Source: Turbatrix aceti (taxonomy: Eukaryota; Nematoda; Chromadorea; Rhabditida; Panagrolaimidae). From it: 64,000 nt of DNA. The DNA lies in the NCBI GenBank assembly GCA_963969345.1, contig OZ017767.1, positions 1 to 64,000 of the forward strand. The letters run 5' to 3'. The notes beneath the pieces were generated by a model. The model made no database searches. It saw only the letters and a list, made by a program, of their open reading frames with translations, and had not been told where the DNA came from. A program made the position numbers and the translations under genes. Positions 42,466 through 52,565 of the stretch are shown here, one piece after another. How positions within the stretch are numbered: the first letter of the stretch is position 1; each line of letters opens with the position of its first letter.

Positions 42466-43129
42466 CAGTGTAACATCTCCTTCGCCTTTATCGCCCTCGG
42501 AGGCGCCTTCAGATCGCTTTTGCCTTTGTCTCCAAAGGCGAATGCGAAGGCGAAGGCAATAATTTTGGTTTGCGTTACACTCAGAGTTGTTCGATGCTCA
42601 CCAAATTGCTCCTGCTCACTGCTCGCTCCTGCTCAGCTCACGAGCGCGAGCGGAGCGAGCGCGAAAAATTGGAGTGCTCAATGAGCATGAGCAGAGCGAG
42701 CACGAAAAATTGAATTGCTCAAAGAGCGCGAGCAGAGCGAGCAAGAGAAATTTTTAAAATGAGCACTGCTCACTATAAATTTAGTGCTACAAATACTAAA
42801 ATACTGGTAATTTCGACCAAAAACACGATGTTGGGGGTATCTCGAAGGAGTATACGGTCTTTCTTTTAGTGAGGAACTGAATTTTGGCTCAAAATTCACA
42901 TTTTTATGTGTGAGCCATGTTTGCTCATTGCTCGCTCCTGCTCAACTCACGAGCGTGAGCAGAGCAAGAGCAGAGGATCTGAGAATAAAAGAGCGCGAGC
43001 GGAGCGAGCGCGAAAATTTTAGAAACTCAAAGAGCATGAGCAGAGCGAGCACGGAAAGTTGAATTGCTCAAAGAGCGCGAGCAGAGCGAGCGCTGAAAAT
43101 GGCCGAATTGAACAACTCTGGTTACACTG
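42466..43129. mobile_element. Outer hAT-type MITE, split by a second MITE
   Basis: Terminus CAGTGTAAC at 42466 and GTTACACTG ending at 43129, with CTTGCGGG flanking both sides (42458-42465 and 43130-43137). Without the inner element it is about 117 bp and contains GGCGAAGG words near both ends. Its right inverted repeat is itself the target of the inner MITE. Confidence 0.85.
42582..43120. mobile_element. Inner GAGC-rich hAT-type MITE, copy 2
   Basis: Terminal repeats CAGAGTTGTTC and GAACAACTCTG with an 8-bp target duplication GTTACACT (42574-42581, 43121-43128). The target is the outer MITE's terminus. The body is the same GAGCGCGAGC-type sequence as at 9436-9891. Confidence 0.88.
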
Positions 43130-43239
43130 CTTGCGGGACGACGAACTGCCCGGCCGAGGTTCTCCAAAAATTAATTTTTGGTTTATCGCATTGCGTTTCA
43201 CAAAAATCTATTTATCGTGCCTGAAAATCACAAATCATA

Positions 43240-43450
43240 TTTTTTGAATCGTTATGGAAGGCTGCAGTCAAAGGCTTCAGTTGGAGCTCCAGAATCCGGC
43301 TTCTGGATTTTTTTCTTTTAATTTTTTTTAAACTTTTCTTTGGCCACCTATAATTTCACAGAAAACATTTATGATTGTAAAAATACGGGATCGGGTTCTT
43401 CACCTTGTTTTTTAATTAAAAATTGGCTCGCAGCCCCTCTCTTATTCTTG
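43240..43450. repeat. Fragment related to the 33142-34212 foldback
   Basis: GGAGCTCCAGAATCCGGCTTCTGG and GGCTCGCAGCCC words correspond to the arm of the foldback, with the middle missing. Confidence 0.4.
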
Positions 43451-43699
43451 TTTTCAATAAATTGTTTGCGACCATAAATTAGATTGTCTGAAGTAATTTT
43501 TTTGGTTTATCTTACCTTTTTGCAGCCTTTGACTACTAAGTACTTTTGTGTTCCAGAAAATTGCATATTGCCTGCCGTTAGTACAGTTTTGTTCGTTTTC
43601 TGCAAAACAAGTAAACAATTGCTTTTTTGCGGGACGACTTACCGTCCCGGGCCAAACTTGATGGGCAGGCTCGATTGACATCCTTCTAAAAATGTGGTT

Positions 43700-43800
43700 C
43701 CTCAGTTGGTTGCTTGCAATCTGCATCCTGTTTACTCTTTTTTTGCACGTTCCGCCTCTTTTTCCCTTGCCCTTCGTAGTCCTTTGCTCATATACCACTG
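43700..43800 (+). promoter_or_regulatory. LEA-family promoter module
   Basis: CTCAGTTGGTTGCTTGCAAT, CGTTCCGCCTCTTTTTCCC, CCTTCGTAG and CATATACC at 43789; TTTTTTAG acceptor at about 43938, ATG at 43970. Confidence 0.6.
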
Positions 43801-43969
43801 AACACTGACATAAAGGTTGTATTGCCGTTTAGTCTTTGTTTTGTGCACTTTGGGAAGGCAGAAACGGTCCGAGTCCTTAAAATTTAGTTTTTTTGTCCGC
43901 TATAAATGTCGACTGCTTATAATTCTATTATTTTTTAGTTCACACTTAGTTCAAAACACTCTTGTAATC

Positions 43970-44218
43970 ATGAGCGACAGTGATGATTTCCGCGCTAACC
44001 TCAGCAAGAACCTCCACGATGCTGCCGACAAAGTCGCACCCAAGGTACCTTTTTTTCTACTTTTTTCTTCTAATCGTTTAAAAAATTAGACTGCTGGAGA
44101 AAAGGTAGCTGATGCCGGACGCGTCGCCGGACATGCTATCTCAAATGCCGCGAGCGACACAAAAGATGCCATCGTTGATGCCGGTCGTGCCGTTAAGGAG
44201 GGTGTCGTCGGAAAATAA
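43970..44218 (+). CDS. LEA-like 67-aa family member
   Basis: Exon 1 43970-44044 (MSDSDDFRANLSKNLHDAAD..VAPK), exon 2 44090-44218 (TAGEKVADAGRVAGHAI.. to ..VKEGVVGK), intron 45 bp with GTACCT donor and AAATTAG acceptor. With 49074-49329 and the pseudogene at 48043 it forms a subgroup marked by an exon 2 opening TAGEKVADAGR and an ending VVGK or VVGE. The BEL/Pao element lies 400 bp downstream. No defects seen. Confidence 0.7.
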
Positions 44219-44630
44219 AGCCTACTCGATGGGATTGCTAAAACAACCATTTGATTTTTGATTTTTGAACAACCATTTGAAAAACGTTGATTTTTGATAT
44301 TGTCTGCTACCATTGCTCTAAAAATCAGTGATTGTTATGGAAAAGGTTTTTTATTCATGTGTTACTCATAAAATAGTATCGCACCTGGTGTGTATTGAAA
44401 ACCTACAGAAAATGCAGCATCTGTAATAATATTTTAGCGTTAGGCCGTAAACACGGCTAAATTTCTAAATCTGAAAAAATTGAAAAAACTCACTGCTGGT
44501 TTCAGCGCAGTTGAACAAAACGGACAAAATTGTTAGCGATAAAAAATGGATTGGACACTGAATCAAATAAATATTGCAGTTTAGTAGTTTTAAAAAAAGA
44601 AAATTTCTAAAAGTTTATAAACAATAACAC
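44219..44630. other. Spacer between LEA-like gene and BEL/Pao element
   Basis: The 3' UTR and AT-rich sequence; contains a short direct repeat (TTTGATTTTTGA). No gene is seen. Confidence 0.35.
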
Positions 44631-45232
44631 TGTCGCGTCACGCGAAGTATTCGAACTTCCCGCGTTCTGGTCTCGAGGCGAAATGGAGGAGCGCGTGCGC
44701 ATCGAGCTCAACCTCGGCCCGATACTCTGGAAACTTCGCGACTAATCAACGAAGGCGAACGTTCCCACAGATCTCCTCTTGTATCTTCGAGAATATTCTG
44801 CCCCGACTCGTATATAAGGCTCTCTTTCTGCCCCTGATTGTCTTTGGTTATTGTATTGTGGATATTGTTGTTGTTGGTTATTGTCTGTGTTATTCTGTGT
44901 TTATTGGGTGTTCCAATAAACCTCTGTGCTTTACTCCTGTGTGCCCCACGTAGAGCGACACTAGCGACCAGCTAACCTCATCGCCTGGTCCTAACGCTCG
45001 CTCTACCCTTCCCGGACCAGCTAACCTTATCGCCTGGTCCCACTCGTTTCCTCCGACCGGCAACTCGGTGCCCGGTCATCTCACTCATCACCTACACCCA
45101 CGGGCGCGTGTAGGAATCTCCTGGGTGAGTTCCTCTTTCTCTTTGGTTCTCGGTCGCTTGCCGCCTCGTTCTAGGCAACGCGACACCCGCGCCACAACCG
45201 AAATCCAGCCGGGAGCCTGGTGTGCTCCCACA
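44631..45232 (+). repeat. 5' LTR of BEL/Pao element
   Basis: Contains a likely TATA (CGTATATAAGGC at 44809-44820) and a poly(A) signal (AATAAA at 44916). This makes U3, R and U5 plausible in order. Confidence 0.8.
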
Positions 45233-45280
45233 TTGTGGTGCATCGGCCTCGATCGACCCTGAAAGACCCGCGTGGCAACA

Positions 45281-47032
45281 ATGAGCAACGATCCGTACTT
45301 CCCCAAGCGGCATCAACTCAAGTGCATTGCGACCGATCCCTCATCCGCGGCAGACTCGCAGCAGCAGACCGCCTACAACATCGCGATCCAGCCCAAGATG
45401 TCCGGTCAACAGATGAAGATCGACCTCAGCACTCTGCCTGTTGGTACCGGCCGCCTGAACCTTGTTATCAACTACCCGAACCAGAGCCTTCGACCATCGA
45501 CCGACGCCATCCCGGTCTTCGATGGTTACGCGGCGGACTTCGGCATGTTCTGGAACCTCTTCGAATCTATCCACCTCGATCAATCGATCCCTGTCCAGAC
45601 GAAACTCAACGTGCTCTTCAGTAAGTTAGGTCCGAACGTCAGGAAGAACTTCCGAGCATATGGTTCGACAACCGCCAACTACCACCTCATCGTCAACGAG
45701 CTCCGCGCTACCTACGGCAACCCTACGGCGGCAATCGAGGAACTCAGCGAACGGCTGTACGAGCTGCCCATCCACGACAACAAGCGCACGGATGACCTGC
45801 AGACGTTCCGGACGATCCAGAGCATCGTCAACCAACTCGAATACCTGGGAGCTGACATCGACAACTTCATGGTTTTCAAGGCTGTTAGTCAACGCATCCC
45901 GTCCCGCATCTTCGACGAGATCATCAAGCGGCGGACGCCCAGGACAACGAAGGAGTACATGGCGGCGGCCACCGAGATTTTCCACTCCCTCGACGAACTC
46001 GAAAGGGCGTATTCCCGTTTGACAGCGCCTCGTCAACGCCACGAGTCTCTTCGTCCTCGCTTCCCGAACCGTCGGTCGACCACGCAGCGCTGCATCTTCT
46101 GTGGTAAGCACGCTGGCAACCAGGACTGCCGCTCAGTGCCTGCGATGGACGAACGACGACGCATCCTGCAGACTCAACGACGTTGTTTCCGGTGCCTGTC
46201 CACCGATCATCTTTCTCGCGAGTGCCAGGCAGTGTGCTCCAAGTGCCAAGGTCACCACCATGCGTACATCTGCTCTCCAGTGCCAGATCAACAACTCCAG
46301 CAGCATTGGCCTCCTGTCATCCCTGAGCAGCAAGCTCACTTGGTTTCGACCGTCATCACGACGCCACAGCATCGTGTACGCTGTGCGACGCCTGACAACC
46401 ACCACGAAGAAATCATCCCGGCTAAGGCAGCTACAATGGTTCAAAACCCCGCAACTCAGCTGACAAACTCGGTCATTGTCGGCACTGTGGTGATGGCAGA
46501 AGAAGACAAGACCTGCCACAACTCCGATTCTCTCAAGACCCTCAACGCTCCGGAAGTCTCCGAAGACACCACAGTCAAGGTCGACGACAACGTCGCAATC
46601 GACAACGAAGACGCTGTTGCTCTCCCTGACGCAACTATCGACGAGACGATCAATCTTCCAGCCCGGCTTCCAACGACAGTCGGCAACGACAAAGAACTCA
46701 ATTGCTCGCAACCGTCAACCGTCGACGAGGATCGTCTACCGCATCCCGACAAACAACGGCTTATCGCTTCCATGGGCCGTTCTGTCGCGCGTTCTCAACG
46801 TTTCTTTGACAGCTTGCCTTCCGAACACCGGTCAAGGATCATGACTGGTCGCAAACCTCACATCGACCTCCCCATCGTTCGGGCGAACGACAACATCCCG
46901 CACGTCCTTTCCGGCGGGAACTGGAAGGAAGCGCCGCCTCCCGACATCCGCTGGCCTCCCGAATTCGACAGGACCGGCCCCGACAAGGCTACGACGACAT
47001 CAGCATCGGGCTTACATCGTCGTAGAAGATAA
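45281..47032 (+). CDS. gag: BEL/Pao Gag polyprotein (583 aa)
   Basis: Retrotransposon capsid/nucleocapsid protein that packages element RNA. The ATG at 45281 follows the primer-binding site by about 40 bp. Residues about 70-240 resemble the BEL/Pao Gag core (IPVFDGYAADFGMFWNLFES is its typical F-x-G..W-x2-F start). Three Cys/His clusters follow at about 270-335: CIFCGKH...C, CFRCLSTDHLSREC (perfect C-x2-C-x4-H-x4-C) and CSKCQGHHHAYIC. The C-terminal ~220 residues are acidic and Thr/Asp-rich, then Pro-rich, without an aspartic protease motif. GC-rich, Asp/Arg codon use differs sharply from the host genes around it. Confidence 0.85.
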   Translation: MSNDPYFPKRHQLKCIATDPSSAADSQQQTAYNIAIQPKMSGQQMKIDLSTLPVGTGRLNLVINYPNQSLRPSTDAIPVFDGYAADFGMFWNLFESIHLDQSIPVQTKLNVLFSKLGPNVRKNFRAYGSTTANYHLIVNELRATYGNPTAAIEELSERLYELPIHDNKRTDDLQTFRTIQSIVNQLEYLGADIDNFMVFKAVSQRIPSRIFDEIIKRRTPRTTKEYMAAATEIFHSLDELERAYSRLTAPRQRHESLRPRFPNRRSTTQRCIFCGKHAGNQDCRSVPAMDERRRILQTQRRCFRCLSTDHLSRECQAVCSKCQGHHHAYICSPVPDQQLQQHWPPVIPEQQAHLVSTVITTPQHRVRCATPDNHHEEIIPAKAATMVQNPATQLTNSVIVGTVVMAEEDKTCHNSDSLKTLNAPEVSEDTTVKVDDNVAIDNEDAVALPDATIDETINLPARLPTTVGNDKELNCSQPSTVDEDRLPHPDKQRLIASMGRSVARSQRFFDSLPSEHRSRIMTGRKPHIDLPIVRANDNIPHVLSGGNWKEAPPPDIRWPPEFDRTGPDKATTTSASGLHRRRR

Positions 47033-47306
47033 CCGCTCCGCTCCACGGGCCCCCCGGAGGGTTCCTTCCTTTCGGAAGGAAAAATCTTCCAACTGGAGCT
47101 CACTTCCTTGGTGAGTTCCTTTCATTTGGTTTCTCGGTCGCTTGCCGCTCTGTTCCAGGCAATACGACCCCCTGACATCGCCTATCTGCACGCTCGGAAC
47201 TCAGACACGTCGACCTCGAGCTCCCCCGACACTGATCGCCAGAACCGCGCCTACCACCGACATCGTAGCCACTTCGTCTCCGCCTCCGGCTCCCCCCCCC
47301 CGGGAG
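47033..47306 (+). repeat. Element 3' interior with a third LTR-like segment
   Basis: Bases 47112-47170 (TGGTGAGTTCC.., CTCGGTCGCTTGCCG, CAGGCAA) resemble LTR bases 45124-45180 at roughly 80-85%. It precedes a run of C and CGGGAG before the 3' LTR; a normal polypurine tract is not obvious. Confidence 0.6.
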
Positions 47307-47908
47307 TGTCGCGTCACGCGAAGTATTCGAACTTCCCGCGTTCTGGTCTCGAGGCGAAATGGAGGAGCGCGTGCGCATCGAGCTCAACCTCGGCCCGATA
47401 CTCTGGAAACTTCGCGACTAATCAACGAAGGCGAACGTTCCCACAGATCTCCTCTTGTATCTTCGAGAATATTCTGCCCCGACTCGTATATAAGGCTCTC
47501 TTTCTGCCCCTGATTGTCTTTGGTTATTGTATTGTGGATATTGTTGTTGTTGGTTATTGTCTGTGTTATTCTGTGTTTATTGGGTGTTCCAATAAACCTC
47601 TGTGCTTTACTCCTGTGTGCCCCACGTAGAGCGACACTAGCGACCAGCTAACCTCATCGCCTGGTCCTAACGCTCGCTCTACCCTTCCCGGACCAGCTAA
47701 CCTTATCGCCTGGTCCCACTCGTTTCCTCCGACCGGCAACTCGGTGCCCGGTCATCTCACTCATCACCTACACCCACGGGCGCGTGTAGGAATCTCCTGG
47801 GTGAGTTCCTCTTTCTCTTTGGTTCTCGGTCGCTTGCCGCCTCGTTCTAGGCAACGCGACACCCGCGCCACCACCCCAACCCAACCGGGAGCCTGGTGTG
47901 CTCCCACA
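47307..47908 (+). repeat. 3' LTR of BEL/Pao element
   Basis: Same length as the 5' LTR. By eye it is identical except for five substitutions clustered in about 23 bp near the end (around 47871-47886). Confidence 0.8.
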
Positions 47909-47932
47909 ACACTACATATAACCATGCAACTT

Positions 47933-47995
47933 TGTGCCTCCTAACATCTGGTCTAATGATAACTAACCACTGAGTAATGGTGAATTAACTGAATA
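47933..47995 (+). mobile_element. Tiny RTE-type 3' end
   Basis: TGTGCCTCCTAACATCTGG, then AACTAACCACTGAGTAATGG and an A-rich tail; same 3' end as 42363-42425. It abuts the truncated LEA-like pseudogene. Confidence 0.7.
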
Positions 47996-48042
47996 AAAAA
48001 TAACAAAACAGATGGGCTTTTTGCTTTTTGACTTACCTTGTT

Positions 48043-48230
48043 GCTCCTAAAGTACAATTTTGCTCTATTTTTTGTTTTTATATACCTTAAAAAAAATTTA
48101 GGCAACCGGAGAAATGATTGCTGATGCTAGTCGCGCTGCCGGACATTCGATCAAGCATGCCGCTTGCGATACAAAACATGCCATCGCAGATGCCGGTACG
48201 GCAGTTAAGAAGGGCGTCGTCGGGAAGTAA
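48043..48230 (+). pseudogene. LEA-like gene, exon 1 lost
   Basis: Only the last four codons of exon 1 remain (GTTGCTCCTAAA, V-A-P-K, 48043-48054), followed by the donor GTACAA, an intron ending in AATTTAG, and an intact 129-nt exon 2 (48102-48230). Exon 2 encodes ATGEMIADASRAAGHSIKH.. to ..VKKGVVGK. The sequence before is the RTE tail at 47933-47995 and AT-rich spacer, so an RTE insertion with deletion probably removed the start and promoter. Poly(A) signal AATAAA near 48328 survives. Frame of exon 2 is undamaged, so the loss may be fairly recent. Confidence 0.75.
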
Positions 48231-48394
48231 AATTCAAATTCGTTTAAAACAACGTCTTTGCTTGAAACAAATGATTAGGACTAATCTATGTTTTTTATGA
48301 AACAATTTTTATTTTATGTTGTTCATAAAATAAAGTTGTATAATGTGGTTCGCATAAAGAAACATTGTATCAGGTGAAAATCGATGACGAAAAG

Positions 48395-48455
48395 GGGAAG
48401 GGGGCTATAAAAACACAGATTTTGTGATGACGTAATTTCTGGACGAATCCTTTTT
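48395..48455. repeat. Decayed end of the 1565-2001 MITE family
   Basis: CAGATTTTGTGATGACGTAATTTCTGGAC matches the right end of that element, preceded by AGGGGAAGGGGGCT. Confidence 0.55.
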
Positions 48456-48814
48456 GTGTCTTTTTTTGTATTTTATATTGTTGTTGTTGCAGAAATTCAT
48501 TGTTTTTGTGAATTTATTTGATATGGGATCTTGGTTATTTGGTAGCACTTAGGATCTAAGAAAAATCGTTTAGCTTCTAGATTGTTGTTTGTTGTTGAGC
48601 ACCCTGACTGAATACCGGAACCGATAACAGATTCGAAATGGATTCGGGTCTGGTACAGATTTTGGCAGATATTCGGAACTGACAACATGTGTCATTGCAC
48701 AAGCATTCATTATTTTCTGTAACCCTCGACAATTGTTGACTTAAAAATTGTTTGTATAATGCCTTCTTTCAGTGCGGAATGTTGTTGTTTTGGGTCTCTT
48801 ATTTTGTTTTCCAA

Positions 48815-48945
48815 TGTGGTTTCTCAGTTGGTCGCTTATGGTTGGTATCTTGTTTACCCTCAAATTTTTTGTTTTTCTCCCGTTCCGCCCCTTCTAGTTC
48901 TCCTCTTCGTAGTTTTCTTGCACTTATATACCCGCCTGAGAATTG
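48815..48945 (+). promoter_or_regulatory. LEA-family promoter module
   Basis: TCAGTTGGTCGCTTATGGTT, CCGTTCCGCCCCTTCTAG, TCTTCGTAG and TATATACCC at 48925; TTTTTTAG acceptor at about 49037, ATG at 49074. It is the clearest example of the module. Confidence 0.65.
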
Positions 48946-49073
48946 TTGTTATGTTCATTTCAGTCCGTGATCAGTGCTTTAGAATTTTTTTGGTACACGG
49001 TATTTTTCTTTCTTTTATATTTTTTTATATTTTTTAGTTTACTCACACTTGATAAAAAAACTTTCCTGCCATC

Positions 49074-49329
49074 ATGTCGGACTCTGATGATCTGCGCTCA
49101 AAGTTGAGCTCAAACCTCCACGACGCTGCTGATCAGGTCGCTCCCAAAGTAAATTGTTCTATTATTTCTTTATTTAGAAAATTCAATTGAAACAATTTAG
49201 ACTGCTGGAGAAAAGGTTGCTGATGCCGGTCGAGCTGCCGGACGCGCAATCTCTAATGCTGCGGGTGACACTAAAGACGCGGCCAAGGATGCTGGTCATG
49301 CCATTAAGAAAAGCGTTGTTGGAGAATAG
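49074..49329 (+). CDS. LEA-like 67-aa family member
   Basis: Exon 1 49074-49148 (MSDSDDLRSKLSSNLHDAAD..VAPK), exon 2 49201-49329 (TAGEKVADAGRAAGRAI.. to ..IKKSVVGE); the intron is 52 bp with GTAAAT donor and CAATTTAG acceptor. It sits directly behind the best-preserved promoter module. AATAAA at 49400. Intact frame with the usual alternation of Ala/Gly and charged residues. Closest to 43970-44218. Confidence 0.72.
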
Positions 49330-49872
49330 TATCTCAGTCAGTTGTTCGAAATCGGCAAAACAACTTTTATAACCCCGAGTTGAAACAAAAAAAGGTTTCA
49401 ATAAAAATTCATTTTTTGGTAAATTGTCAGTTTTTCACTTTTAAAACTAATCTAAACATTTTTGATACATTTAAGGGTTTTTTGAATATGCGTAATGCCG
49501 TTGTTCCTATCCAATCCAGAAAGCAGTATTTTTTTAAAAAAACATTGCTTTATTGTTTCGTATATTTTATTGTTTGTTGTTTTGTATGTTTCCGATTGCA
49601 TAAACAGGAGCATCGGTAAATACTGTTGGTGTCATTTCCTAAATGTCAATTTGTCATTTTATTTACTTTCGGTAAAAAAACTAAACAATAGGTACAAAAA
49701 TTTGCACAAAAACTAAACGAAAGCTACAAAAATTGTTCTTAAAATCCAAGTGGTTACATATTTCCAAAACTTTTTTGTTAATGAATTTGTGATCGCAAGC
49801 TGTTCTCAATTTTTGACATATACGCATTGTTTTTTTAGATTCTACTTGATCACAAACCTTTTTGTTGCGATC

Positions 49873-50171
49873 ATGAGCAGCTACTCGGAACTCACCGTTC
49901 GCGAAAAGGTCAGTGATAAGCTTGGTCACCCTGCTAATGATAAGGTTGGTTTTTTCTGCGTTTTCCGCTTTTGTGAGTGCAGCCTATTGATGGTTTACTT
50001 TAGCCCATTGGAGAAAAAGTTGACGATGTCACTCGTGCAACCGCAGACACTATCTCGAACGCTGCGGGCGACACGAAGGATGCCCTCGGCGACGCTGGAC
50101 ATGCTGCTTACAACAAAGCCGCCGATACAGGGCATGCGATCAAGAATAAAGTTTCTGGATCTGATGACTGA
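49873..50171 (+). CDS. LEA-like family member, intermediate length (79 aa)
   Basis: Exon 1 49873-49944 (MSSYSELTVREKVSDKLGH.., 24 codons) has a diverged sequence that keeps the K-x-x-DK ending. Exon 2 50004-50171 encodes PIGEKVDDVTRATADTI, then one full 29-residue unit with an added YNKAADTGHAIKNKVSGSDD tail. It thus combines the 67-aa type start with the C-terminus of the multi-repeat type (41782, 50819). This makes it a link between the two subgroups. The intron is 59 bp, acceptor ACTTTAG. No TATATACC module is evident close upstream; an acceptor TTTTTTTAG lies at about 49831. Confidence 0.68.
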
Positions 50172-50604
50172 GTCCTAAACTATATGTAATCGGGGGTCAC
50201 TTGTTCCGACCCGTTACAAATACTGGCTTCCATACAAAATTGTATATTCGACAACTTTTCGTTTTTTTGTTATTTTTTTAAATCCATTTCAAAAAAAACG
50301 TACTCTATGTCGCTTTTTGTTGTTCTTGATCATTCACAATTGTCTTCGACGATTCGAGCCTGTTTTGAATATTTTTTTGCACAATGATATGATCTTGCGG
50401 CTATAAAAGCGTTTTTCTGGAACGAATGGTTGTTTTCAAATATTTTGAGGGTACCATTATTGGTTACCACTGTTTCTGGTTTCAGTGATGTACTTTTAGG
50501 ATTTCGGTATCCTTTTAAATGTAGTTTCTGCGTACAAATTAGTTTTGGCAAGTTGCCTTTTTTTCAGAATGTTAATGTTATTTCTATTTTTTACACCCTG
50601 CATA

Positions 50605-50705
50605 AATATTTGGTCTCTGACGTGAGTTAGTTACTTGTTGTGATTTGTTTTTTTAGTTTTTCTCCTGTTCCGCGCCTTTTTGTTTTCGCTTTTATATACC
50701 CTCGA
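50605..50705 (+). promoter_or_regulatory. LEA-family promoter module
   Basis: TTGGTCTCTGACGTGAGTTAG, CCTGTTCCGCGCCTTTTTG and TATATACCC at 50693; acceptor ATATTTTAG at about 50790, ATG at 50819. Confidence 0.55.
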
Positions 50706-50818
50706 TGAACACTGAGGTTTTGTTTACCGCAGTCTTTAGACTTTGAGAACGTTCATTTTTTCTTACATAAATCATTTTTTTAATATTTTAGTTCGAACTT
50801 GATACAATCGAAATAATT

Positions 50819-51641
50819 ATGAGCTACGCTGACAGTGTCCGCGATTACTTATACGGCCCTCCTCCTCCCAAGGTTCGTTAATTTGCTTTTTTCGTATTTT
50901 TGTAACCAAAAAAAATAGACTGCTGGAGAACACATTGCTGATGCAGCGGCCAACACGCGTGACGCGATTGGCAACGCCGGTAACGCGGCTTACAACATGA
51001 CCGCTGATGCCGGCGGTGCAATCAGCAACGCTGCGGCCAACACGAGAGACGCCATCAGCAACACTGGTGGTGCGCTTTACAACATGACCGCGGACGCCGG
51101 AGCTTCGATAGGCAACGCGGCGGCCAACACGCGCGACGCCATCGGCAACGCTGGTCACGTTACTTACGAAAAGTCCGCTGAAGCCGGTGCTTGGATCGGC
51201 GAAAGTGCCGCCAACACGCGGGATGCCATCGGCCACGCGGGACACGTTACCTATGACAAGTCCGCTGAAGCCGGTACTTGGATCGGCAAAGAAGCTGGCT
51301 ACACGAAGGATGCCGTCTGCAACGCGGGAAGCGCTACTTACAACAAGTCCGCGGACGCCGGCAATTGGGTCTACAACGCCTCGGGCGACACGAAGGATGC
51401 CATCGGCCACGCTGGTCATGCTGTTTACAACAAAACCGCGGAAGCTGCGAGCAACACGAAAGATGCCGTCTGCAGCGCTGGAAGCGCTACTTACAACATG
51501 ACTGCGGACTCCGCCAACTGGATCTACAACGCTGCTGGTGAAACGAAGGATGCCCTTGGCGACGCTGGACATTACGTTTACGACAAAGCTGCCGAAGCCG
51601 GCCATGCTATTAAGAACACGGTTACTGGAGCGACGGACTGA
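50819..51641 (+). CDS. LEA-like eight-repeat protein (258 aa, 2 exons)
   Basis: Exon 1 50819-50872 (MSYADSVRDYLYGPPPPK) and exon 2 50919-51641. After TAGEHIADAAANTRDAI come about eight copies of the 29-residue unit, with the core ANTRDAIGNAG-H-V-TYEKSAEAGAWIG and small changes. One unit is shortened (AEAASNTKDAVCS). Two Cys occur, at equivalent positions. The C-terminus AIKNTVTGATD is that of the three-repeat gene at 41782. It is the longest member of the cluster and the units are more alike at DNA level than between genes, so they multiplied within this gene. Likely a soluble, disordered to helical protein; stress role inferred. Confidence 0.75.
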
Positions 51642-52194
51642 GCTGCTTGACTGTTGGCAAAAGTCGGTGTAACTGATGGACACCTTTTTCCGACCCATTA
51701 TCATTGCTGAAGCAAAATCTGGCTTCTGCGTTGAATTTTACTTTTTTGACGACTTATTTGTTTTCCTTCTAAATTAAAAAACGTTTTTGGTTGATAATGG
51801 GTCTTTTTTGTGGCTGTTGTTAACCTTTCGACAATTCGATACTCACCTTTGATGAATTGTTGTATTTTTGATATGTCCATAAATGAAACTCTTTGACGCG
51901 TATTTGATTGTTTTTCATATTAAAAAGTATTTCTTCGGGTACCAGTGATGGTTACCCCAGTTCTTGGTTGAGCTGTTGTATTTTTCATATTCCGTGGTTT
52001 TGAATTAGTGTTGTTATTTTAAACATAATTTTCTTGCCGAAGATCAGTTTTCAGTTGTTGATAATATTGGAACAAAAAAACAGTATTTACTGGGTTCGGG
52101 GAATTCGCGTCAAAATCAATGCAGTTTTTGACTTGTCTAGGAATGTTTATATTTTTGGTCGTTTTAGCCTCGACCTTTAACAATTCAAATAACC

Positions 52195-52565
52195 ATGAGC
52201 TATGCTGCGGGCGTCATCGACGGCGCTGCTGTCAACGTTCCTCCTAAGGTTTCTCGCTGTTTTTTATCGTTGTTCAACAAAGAGGTTTAAAACTTTAGAC
52301 CGCGGGAGAAAAGGTTGCTGATGCTGCTCGCGCAACCGGAGAATCAATCTCTAAAGGCAACATGAAAGATGCCATTGGCAATGCCGGAAGTGCTGTTTTC
52401 AACAATTCTGTGGACACCGGCACTTGGATTTGCAACTCCACCGGCGATACGAGAGAAGCCATCGGCAACGCTGAAAGTGCGGTTTACAACAAAGCCATTG
52501 AAACTGGCTCCGCGATCAGAAATACTGTTTTTGGATCGAAAGATTGTTGTCGCGATTGGCAATAG
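52195..52565 (+). CDS. LEA-like two-repeat member with altered C-terminus (106 aa)
   Basis: Exon 1 52195-52248 (MSYAAGVIDGAAVNVPPK) is homologous to exon 1 of 50819; exon 2 52299-52565 starts TAGEKVADAARATGESI and holds two repeat units. The usual final residues are replaced by VFGSKDCCRDWQ: after GSK the frame continues with a Cys pair instead of stopping, perhaps by a small frame or stop-codon change. The core has unusual residues (FNNSVDTGTWICNS). The gene follows an acceptor GTTTTAG at about 52166. It may be diverging in function or decaying. Confidence 0.65.

Larger units (their letters stand above)
44631..47908 (+). mobile_element. BEL/Pao-type LTR retrotransposon with gag only
   Basis: LTRs of 602 bp (44631-45232 and 47307-47908) begin TGTCGCGTCACGCG and end GGTGTGCTCCCACA. 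ACAC flanks both sides (44627-44630, 47909-47912), a 4-5-bp target duplication. A primer-binding site TGGTGCATCGGCC lies three bases inside the 5' LTR and matches the 3' end of nematode tRNA-Gly. The 2.07-kb interior contains one gag frame and no protease, reverse transcriptase or integrase, so the element is non-autonomous. It inserted next to an RTE tail at 47933. Confidence 0.85.

Noticed and set aside
51187..51541. Alternative frames within the eight-repeat gene
   Set aside because: They exist because the repeat is stop-free in other phases; the annotated frame alone has the intron, start and family C-terminus.
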